Under the pieces are notes generated by a model, which did no database searches, was not told where the DNA came from, and saw only the letters and a program-made list of their open reading frames with translations. A stretch of 64,000 nucleotides of DNA, taken from the NCBI GenBank assembly GCA_016710065.1, contig JADJLP010000001.1, forward strand, positions 558,001 through 622,000, written 5' to 3'. Source of the stretch: Candidatus Ideonella esbjergensis (lineage in GTDB: Bacteria > Pseudomonadota > Gammaproteobacteria > Burkholderiales > Burkholderiaceae_C). Position 1 is the stretch's first letter, and each line of letters starts with the position of its first letter. Below, in pieces: positions 58,634 to 64,000 of the stretch. Made by a program: the position numbers and the translations under genes.

Positions 58634-59557
58634 ATGATTTCCATGGACGGAGTGCCATCGGTTCTGATCGCTCGGAACGAGTCCTGGGTGCGCAAGCAGG
58701 CCCAGGCGCTGGTGCGCCACCTGCCCGCCAATGTGGAGCGTGCCGACCTGATCCAGGTGGGGCTGATTGCCGTGGCCCAGGCAGCCGTGAGCTTCGAGTG
58801 GGAAGGCGACCGCGAGACCACCGAGGCGCAAGAGGCCTTTGTGCGCTACGCCCGCATGCGGGTGAAGGGCTCGATGCTCGATGAGCTGCGGCAGATGGAC
58901 TTTCTCAGCCGTGGCGAGCGCCGCAAGATCAAGGTGATCCAGATTGCCCGCGAGCGCCTGCGCCAGACCAGCGGCGGCGAGCCCAGCCTGTCTTCGCTGG
59001 CAAAGGCCACGGCCATGGACGCTGACGAGATCAGCGCCCTGTTGCAGGCCGACCAGATGGGCCGCAACCAGCTCAGCATGGACGCCGAGGACGAGGATTC
59101 CGCGCACCACTTCCACCCCGCCACGCCGCGCGAGGAAGTGGAAGCGCGGGTGGACACCGCCATCGTGCTGCGCAAGCTCGAAGGCTTTTTTGCCGACCTG
59201 CCCGAGCGCGAGCGCATGGTGATCGATGCCTACCTGGGCGTGGGCCTCACACCCGTGGAAGTGGCCAAGTCGCTCAAGGTCACGCCCTCGCGGGTCTCGC
59301 AGATTTATCACGCCGTGGTGCGCCGCGCCGCCGACCACTTCAACCCCGATGGCGTGCGGCGATCCACCGACCGCTACCCCGACAAATCCTCCGCCGCCTT
59401 TGTGGCCATGATCCGCCAGCGCGAGGAGGAACTGCGCCGCACCCAGGAGGGCGCCTGGGGCGACATGGTGGAGCAGGTGCTCACGCACCCACTGCCGCAC
59501 TCCGACGCCTCGTCGGACGGCGTCACCAGCGCCAGCAGCCCCACACGTTGGGGTTGA
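58634..59557 (+). CDS. FliA-like sigma-28 family factor with a C-terminal extension
   Basis: A 307-residue sigma factor. Region 2 (LIQVGLIAVAQAAVSFEWE, VKGSMLDELRQMDFLSRGERRK) and region 4 (LPERERMVIDAYLGVGLTPVEVAKSL, TPSRVSQIYHAVVRRA) are clearly FliA/WhiG-like. FliA proteins are usually near 240 residues; here about 60 extra residues follow region 4, ending Ser/Thr-rich. No flagellar gene is within 5 kb; the next genes are a small secreted protein and a cytochrome cluster. Regulon unknown; it may be a chromosomal FliA paralogue. Confidence 0.85.
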   Translation: MISMDGVPSVLIARNESWVRKQAQALVRHLPANVERADLIQVGLIAVAQAAVSFEWEGDRETTEAQEAFVRYARMRVKGSMLDELRQMDFLSRGERRKIKVIQIARERLRQTSGGEPSLSSLAKATAMDADEISALLQADQMGRNQLSMDAEDEDSAHHFHPATPREEVEARVDTAIVLRKLEGFFADLPERERMVIDAYLGVGLTPVEVAKSLKVTPSRVSQIYHAVVRRAADHFNPDGVRRSTDRYPDKSSAAFVAMIRQREEELRRTQEGAWGDMVEQVLTHPLPHSDASSDGVTSASSPTRWG

Positions 59558-59713
59558 GCAGGGTTTGGGCGCGCTGGCGCCTGGGGTGTGAAGTTTGCCC
59601 AGCGGTGCTACCCGAAGCCGGTATTTGTTGTCATTTCACCGGTCAATACGGCCCTTAGAGGGACGAAAGCAGAGTCCACGGCGCACATCTCGCGCGCCCA
59701 ACCGGAAGCTGCC

Positions 59714-60163
59714 ATGGTCACCCTCACCACCCCCCGCACCCTGATCGCCGCTGCGTTGCTGATCGGTGCCTCGTCCCTTGCCCAAGCCGAAACCCTCTGG
59801 CAGTGCTGGCGCGACCAGTCGCTGCACGTGGTGTGCGTGCTGTCCCAAACCACGCCGCTGGCGGCGAACGAGGCGCTGCCGCCCGTCTTGCCGACGCAGC
59901 CCGTGCGCGGCCCGGCCATGGGGGCCTTGCCAGGCATCGTCAAGGTGCTGCACGAGCAGCCCGCAGCACTGCGCGGCCAGTACGTGCGCATTCCCCTGCA
60001 CAGCGAGCCCGGCGATGCCAGCTTCGTGGCCGAACTGGCCCAGTCGGTGATGTGCGGCAACCGCATGGATTGCCAGGCCCAGTACAGCGAATTTGCGGTG
60101 CGTTCACTGAGCACGGCGATGGCCGTGGCCGACGCCATCGACCCACTGACCAGCGTGCGCTGA
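59714..60163 (+). CDS. Uncharacterised small exported protein
   Basis: A 149-residue protein with a signal peptide (residues 1-25, cleavage after AQA). The mature part has Cys pairs in TLWQCWRDQSLHVVCVLSQ and VMCGNRMDCQAQ, suggesting two disulfides. No domain recognised. It follows the FliA-like factor by 156 bp on the same strand. In several flagellate proteobacteria a small cysteine-rich secreted protein follows fliA-like genes, but the function is unknown. Confidence 0.65.
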   Translation: MVTLTTPRTLIAAALLIGASSLAQAETLWQCWRDQSLHVVCVLSQTTPLAANEALPPVLPTQPVRGPAMGALPGIVKVLHEQPAALRGQYVRIPLHSEPGDASFVAELAQSVMCGNRMDCQAQYSEFAVRSLSTAMAVADAIDPLTSVR

Positions 60164-60478
60164 TCGAACGAAAAGCGGGCCTGCGGCCCGGCTCATCAGG
60201 CCCACCCCCTGCTTGCCTTTTCAGGCGATCTGGGGGTCAGGGCATGGCCGCCTGTAACCAACCGTACAGGCTTGGCCAGATTGACAAATGTCAGTAAATC
60301 GACCGCTGGGAAGCGGGAAGATTCCTCACAGAGACAAGAATTTTCTGATCCCCCTGAAGAGCTCAGCTCTGACACCTCCTCGTCTCTAGGGTTGGTCACC
60401 GCATCGAACCTGCGCTCTTCGCCACATTGGCTATCGGCAAATACGCCCAGGTCTTGACCCAACGAACAGGAGTTGAAA
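60164..60478. other. Structured non-coding gap upstream of the cytochrome gene
   Basis: No supported gene in these 315 bp. It holds a perfect 6-bp hairpin CGGGCC-TGC-GGCCCG (60176-60190) right after the upstream stop, a long hairpin at 60245-60278 and nested complementary segments at 60330-60387. The second half is less GC-rich than its surroundings, as expected for promoter and leader DNA. AACAGGAG precedes the cytochrome ATG at 60479. Confidence 0.6.
60245..60278. other. Twelve-base-pair hairpin in the cytochrome upstream region
   Basis: TGGCC-GCCTGTA pairs with TACAGGC-TT-GGCCA around an 8-base loop (ACCAACCG), with one 2-base bulge. No T-run follows on either strand, so it is either a rho-assisted transcript end of the upstream gene or part of a regulatory leader. 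Confidence 0.5.
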
Positions 60479-61138
60479 ATGAATGCGATCCGTGCAACCC
60501 GTCGGCCCGCTTGGCAGCAGATGCTGGCCGCTCTGGCCCTGCTGGGTGCGGCACAAGCTGCTTACGCTGGCACCATCACTGGCTCCAAGCATGATTTCAC
60601 GGGCTCGGCCTGGTCTGGCGGCCAGATCTGCGTGGCCTGCCATGCACCCCACAACACCACGGTGTTGGCCGAGGCGCCGCTGTGGAACCACGCGCTGTCC
60701 ACCGCTACGTACACGCTCTACACCACGTCCACAATGAACGCCACGGCCGGCCAGCCCGGCGGCGTCTCCAAGCTCTGCCTGTCATGCCATGACGGCACCG
60801 TGGCCGTGAACAGCTTTGGCGGCACCACCGGCATCACTGCGCTCACCGGCAACAGCGTGCTGGGCACCAACTTGACGAACGACCACCCCATCGGCATCAC
60901 CTACGATGCCGCCCTGGTCGCCGCCGACGGTGCGCTCAACCCCATCACCGACGCGGTGACCATAGGCTCGGGCACCAAGACCAAGGTTGGCACCATCCAG
61001 TCCAACATGCTCTATGCCGGCAAACTTGAATGCGCCAGCTGCCATGACGTGCACAACACCTTCACGTCGGGCACCACGGGTCTGCTCAAGGTTTCGGCGT
61101 CTGGCAGTGCCATCTGCCTGACCTGCCACAACAAGTGA
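60479..61138 (+). CDS. Exported tetraheme c-type cytochrome
   Basis: A 219-residue periplasmic electron carrier. The signal peptide covers residues 1-30 (cleavage after AYA). Four CxxCH heme sites are present: C51-H55, C100-H104, C185-H189 and C213-H217, as CVACHAPH, CLSCHDGT, CASCHDVH and CLTCHNK. The spacing resembles NrfH/cytochrome-c7 and doubled-CxxCH proteins of metal reducers. A TTG 6 bp earlier is the alternative start; ATG with AGGAG upstream is better. It is followed by a propeller lipoprotein and an outer-membrane-like protein. Confidence 0.92.
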   Translation: MNAIRATRRPAWQQMLAALALLGAAQAAYAGTITGSKHDFTGSAWSGGQICVACHAPHNTTVLAEAPLWNHALSTATYTLYTTSTMNATAGQPGGVSKLCLSCHDGTVAVNSFGGTTGITALTGNSVLGTNLTNDHPIGITYDAALVAADGALNPITDAVTIGSGTKTKVGTIQSNMLYAGKLECASCHDVHNTFTSGTTGLLKVSASGSAICLTCHNK

Positions 61139-61325
61139 GCGGGCGCTTCGCTTGAGCCCTCCCGCCTCGCCTTCGGGCGACGGCGGCCGGGCAGGCAAGA
61201 TTCCAAGAACAAGGCCCGGGGCTCTCGCCCCGCGCGCATAACATCGGGGCAGCTCCGGGCGGCAGCATGGTCGAGAGTCGTGCGCCTTGGCCGCCCACGT
61301 TTCGAACCCCAGCCTGAACCCGACC

Positions 61326-62435
61326 ATGGCCCACTTCGCACGCCGCATCCTTCTCCTGTCGCTGTCAGCGCTGGTTCTGGCCGCCTGCTCCAGCGTGCCC
61401 CTGCCCAAGCAGGCCGAGGCGCCGCAACGGGTGTTCTATCCCGAAGCGCCCGAACTGCCGCGTGTTCAGTTGCTGGCCACCTTCACCGGCGAGCGCGATT
61501 TCGCGCCCCAGCGCAGCGGCTTTGCCACCTTCGTGGCGGGCGAGGCCAAGACCCAGGAGATGCAGCAGGTGTACGGCGTGGCCCTGGCCGACGGCAAGCT
61601 CTACGCCGTGGACACCAAGGGCGCCAGCATCGCCATCTTCGATCTGGCCCAGCAACAGTTCAGCGTCTTCACGGGCAGCGGCGCGGGCCGGCTGAAGAAC
61701 CCGATCAACATCACGGTGGACAGCGACGGCACCAAGTACATCACCGACACCTCGCGCGACCAGGTGCTGCTGTACGACCGCGACAACAAGTACCTGGGCG
61801 CCTATGGCGAGACCGGGCAGTTCCGGCCCGTGGACGTGGCGGTGGCCGGCGAGCGGCTGTACGTGGTGGACATCCTGCACCACCAGGTGCAGGTGCTGAA
61901 CAAGCGCAGCGGTGCCTTGCTGTTCAAGTTTGGCAAGGCAGGCTCCGAGCCCGGCCAGCTCTACCACCCCACCAACATCGCCTTCGGTCCGAATGGCGAC
62001 GTCTTCATCACCGACACCAGCAATTTCCGCGTGCAGCGCTACACGGCCGAAGGCAAGTACCTGCGGGCCTATGGCCAGGTGGGGGATCGACCGGGCAGCT
62101 TTGCCAGGCCCAAGGGCGTGGCGGTGGACCGCGAGGGCCGCGTCTACGTGAGCGACGCGGCATTCCAGAACGTGCAGGTGTTCGAGGACAACGGCCGGCT
62201 GCTGATGGCCTTCGGGCAACCCAAGCAGGGCGAGGGCATGAGCCTGCCTGCGGGCGTGGCGATCGACTACGACCACGTGCCGCTGTTTGCCCGCTATGCC
62301 GCGCCAAACTTCAAGATCGACTACCTCGTCATCGTGGCCAGCCAGATCGCGCCCAACAAGGTGGAAGTGTTCGGTTTTGGCAAGATGGTCGGCGCCGACT
62401 ACAACGCCCCTGCTGCAGGCGCCAAGAGCCGCTGA
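61326..62435 (+). CDS. NHL-repeat (six-bladed beta-propeller) lipoprotein
   Basis: A 369-residue lipoprotein. The lipobox LVLAACSS gives acylated Cys near residue 21. From about residue 70 NHL-type blades repeat: GVALADGKLYAVDTKGASI, NITVDSDGTKYITDTSRDQV, DVAVAGERLYVVDILHHQV, NIAFGPNGDVFITDTSNFRV and GVAVDREGRVYVSDAAFQNV. Such propellers often sit in cytochrome conduit clusters. Start set by the signal peptide. Probably periplasmic, attached to either membrane. Confidence 0.9.
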   Translation: MAHFARRILLLSLSALVLAACSSVPLPKQAEAPQRVFYPEAPELPRVQLLATFTGERDFAPQRSGFATFVAGEAKTQEMQQVYGVALADGKLYAVDTKGASIAIFDLAQQQFSVFTGSGAGRLKNPINITVDSDGTKYITDTSRDQVLLYDRDNKYLGAYGETGQFRPVDVAVAGERLYVVDILHHQVQVLNKRSGALLFKFGKAGSEPGQLYHPTNIAFGPNGDVFITDTSNFRVQRYTAEGKYLRAYGQVGDRPGSFARPKGVAVDREGRVYVSDAAFQNVQVFEDNGRLLMAFGQPKQGEGMSLPAGVAIDYDHVPLFARYAAPNFKIDYLVIVASQIAPNKVEVFGFGKMVGADYNAPAAGAKSR

Positions 62436-62451
62436 ACGCGAGTTGCCCGCC

Positions 62452-64000
62452 ATGCCATTCCGCCGCAGCCTCGCCGCCCGCCCTGCACCGTGGCTGCTGG
62501 GGGCAGGAGCGTTGTGCGTGGCCTGTGGTGGCATGGCGCAGGAACCTGAAGCCACCACGGGCATCGCCTTCACCAGCTACGAGGGGCACATCGCCACCAG
62601 TTATGTCAGTGACGCCTTTGTGGCGGTGCAGCCCGGTGTGGCGGGCGCGCCCGCCAGCGAGAGCCGGCTGACCCAGACCGATTTGCGGCTGGAGGCCTTT
62701 GTGATGGCCCATGGCCATGTCTACCACCCCAAGTTCATACGCCTCGATGTGGGCGGCGGGCCGGTGTGGCAACTGGGCCGCTCCGAGTCGGATGTGCAGT
62801 CCACCCGCTCGCAGCGCGGGCTGTACAACCTGTCGGCGCACGCCACCATCCTGCCCGACAAACCCTACAACGGCGCGCTGTTCTACGAGCACCTCAACCC
62901 CACGCTGTTGCTGAGCCCGGGCGAGATCTTCAACCAGCAGTCCGACAAATGGGGCGCCACGTTCTCGCTGCAGGCCCCCGTGTCGCCCCTGCCGTTCACG
63001 CTGGCCGCCACGCGCACCCACACCTCGGGCGAGAGCGCGCTGCGGGTGATGGACGACCAGGTGGACCAGTTCACCCTCAACGGCGGGCGCAGCCTGGGCA
63101 GCCTGGGCCGCAGCCAGTTTGGATACCACCAGACCCAGCAGCTCTCCAGCAGCGGCAGCCCGCAGCTGCCCATCCAGAGCACCGAGCTGCGCACCCGCAA
63201 TTTCAACATCGACACCTACCTGCAATGGGGGGCCGACCGGCAGCACGACCTGTTCAACTCGGTGGCGCTGGGCTCGCAGGAGTACACGTTGGCGCAGGGC
63301 CAGTCCCCCCGGCTCACCGACGCCAGGTTGCTGCTGCACTACCGCGGCACCCACGGGCCCGAGCTGAACTCGAATGTTAACCTGCAGCTCAGCCGCAATG
63401 CGCAGGACACCACCACCGGTGCCACCACTGCCACCAACACCACCACCTACCGCACCGCCTCGGCGGGTGCCACCTGGACGCCTTCGCGCCAGCTCTCGGC
63501 AACGGTGGGCTTGCGGTCCGAGGACACGCAGGCTCCCCAGTTCACGGTCAAGTCCACCGGGGGCGAAGGCTCGCTGCGCTTTGAGCAGCCTTTGTCCTTC
63601 GGGCTGCTGCAGGCCAGCTATGGCTTGCGCATGAGCCAGCGCAACCAGACCGCCAGCGCCGCGCAGTTTTCCATCGTCGGGGAGCAATTGACGCTGAGCG
63701 GCACGGCGGTGGTGGCGCTGAGCCGCCCCTTCGTGGTGACGAGCGCGGTGACGGTCAGCAACCTGAGCCGCACCCAGGTTTTTGTGCCGGGCATCGACTA
63801 TGTGCTCAGCGTGGTGGGCACCACCACCCGCGTGCAGCGCCTGATCTCCGGCGGCATCCTGGACGGGCAGGAGTTGCTGATCGACTACCTGGCCGATTCC
63901 GGTGGCACCTATGCCAGCACCCAGTTCGAGGACAACCTCGACCTCAACCTCAACCTGTGGCGCATGGTCGACCTCTACGTTCGCGCGGCGCTGGTGGAGC
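62452..64000 (+). CDS. Large outer-membrane-like protein, 3'-truncated by window edge
   Basis: Open from the ATG at 62452 to the window end (516 codons seen). Residues 1-29 are a signal peptide (cleavage after GMAQ). The rest is rich in alternating polar/aromatic beta strands with short turns, e.g. LRLEAFVMAHGHVYHP, FGYHQTQQLSSSGSPQ, FNIDTYLQWGADRQHD and ASYGLRMSQRNQTASA, as expected for a large beta-barrel. FVPGIDYVLSVVGTTTRVQR then DGQELLIDYLADSGG is a recurrent surface-domain-like unit. Likely the porin-like member of the cytochrome cluster; no named family can be fixed. Confidence 0.7.
   Translation, partial: MPFRRSLAARPAPWLLGAGALCVACGGMAQEPEATTGIAFTSYEGHIATSYVSDAFVAVQPGVAGAPASESRLTQTDLRLEAFVMAHGHVYHPKFIRLDVGGGPVWQLGRSESDVQSTRSQRGLYNLSAHATILPDKPYNGALFYEHLNPTLLLSPGEIFNQQSDKWGATFSLQAPVSPLPFTLAATRTHTSGESALRVMDDQVDQFTLNGGRSLGSLGRSQFGYHQTQQLSSSGSPQLPIQSTELRTRNFNIDTYLQWGADRQHDLFNSVALGSQEYTLAQGQSPRLTDARLLLHYRGTHGPELNSNVNLQLSRNAQDTTTGATTATNTTTYRTASAGATWTPSRQLSATVGLRSEDTQAPQFTVKSTGGEGSLRFEQPLSFGLLQASYGLRMSQRNQTASAAQFSIVGEQLTLSGTAVVALSRPFVVTSAVTVSNLSRTQVFVPGIDYVLSVVGTTTRVQRLISGGILDGQELLIDYLADSGGTYASTQFEDNLDLNLNLWRMVDLYVRAALVE

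Noticed and set aside
60230..60260. GGCATGGCCGCCTGTAACC looks like the 3' half of a c-di-GMP-I riboswitch
   Set aside because: The conserved 5' half and the GACGCAAAGC segment are missing upstream; only a short similarity remains, and the same bases form a simpler hairpin.

Overview
The window is uniformly GC-rich, with dense gene packing, ATGA/GTGA start-stop overlaps and GTG starts. Together with HpaR/HpaG-type homoprotocatechuate genes, an aerobic benzoyl-CoA (box) cluster with BoxR, and FtsY, it points to a betaproteobacterium of the order Burkholderiales, most likely Comamonadaceae (inference from gene content; no database search was possible).

Layout. (1) 1-2.7 kb: end of an MFS transporter, a His-rich zinc/cation efflux protein, and a small translationally coupled pair (GNAT-like fragment and DUF7079). 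(2) 2.8-8.9 kb, minus strand: APC permease, HAD hydrolase, Tm-1-like/UPF0261 protein, class III aminotransferase and succinate-semialdehyde-type dehydrogenase, probably an operon for an omega-amino acid, with a divergent AraC regulator at 9.1 kb. (3) 10.1-11.6 kb: a secreted serine hydrolase fused to TPR-like repeats. (4) 11.6-20.3 kb: the homoprotocatechuate meta-cleavage cluster hpaG-E-D-F-H, then class II aldolase, a ketopantoate-reductase-like gene and hpaI, with divergent hpaR. The HpaI product succinate semialdehyde could feed the dehydrogenase at 7.5-8.9 kb. (5) 20.4-23.3 kb: a nucleobase permease and an AT-richer Fic gene that looks acquired. (6) 23.3-42.8 kb: a near-complete aerobic benzoyl-CoA route. 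Minus strand: MaoC hydratase, hydroxyacyl-CoA dehydrogenase, enoyl-CoA hydratase, boxA, boxB, boxC, boxR. Plus strand: DUF4863, boxD, benzoate-CoA ligase, alpha/beta hydrolase, a five-gene branched-chain-type ABC importer and pcaF thiolase. Benzoate would enter by the importer, be CoA-activated, epoxidised (BoxAB), cleaved (BoxC), oxidised (BoxD) and finished by beta-oxidation and PcaF to succinyl-CoA and acetyl-CoA.

(7) 42.8-48.3 kb: an accessory segment with an AT-richer PIN-like protein, two toxin-antitoxin pairs and an AAA ATPase. The second TA pair plus the ATPase are bracketed by direct repeats of the 3' end of the adjacent DUF2130 gene. (8) 48.4-57.3 kb: diguanylate cyclase, lipoprotein serine hydrolase, two secreted proteins, small membrane protein, VOC protein, ftsY, an AraC regulator and a frameshifted cytochrome P450. 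(9) 57.3-64 kb: bktB-like thiolase, a FliA-like sigma factor with an unusual C-terminal extension, a small secreted protein, a structured 315-bp gap, then a tetraheme cytochrome, an NHL-propeller lipoprotein and the start of a large outer-membrane-like protein. These last three may form a trans-envelope electron conduit.

Ten copies of a paired palindromic repeat (ATTCCC-N8-GGGAAT cores in inverted orientation) sit in intergenic gaps between 14.2 and 54.8 kb, mostly inside the two aromatic clusters.
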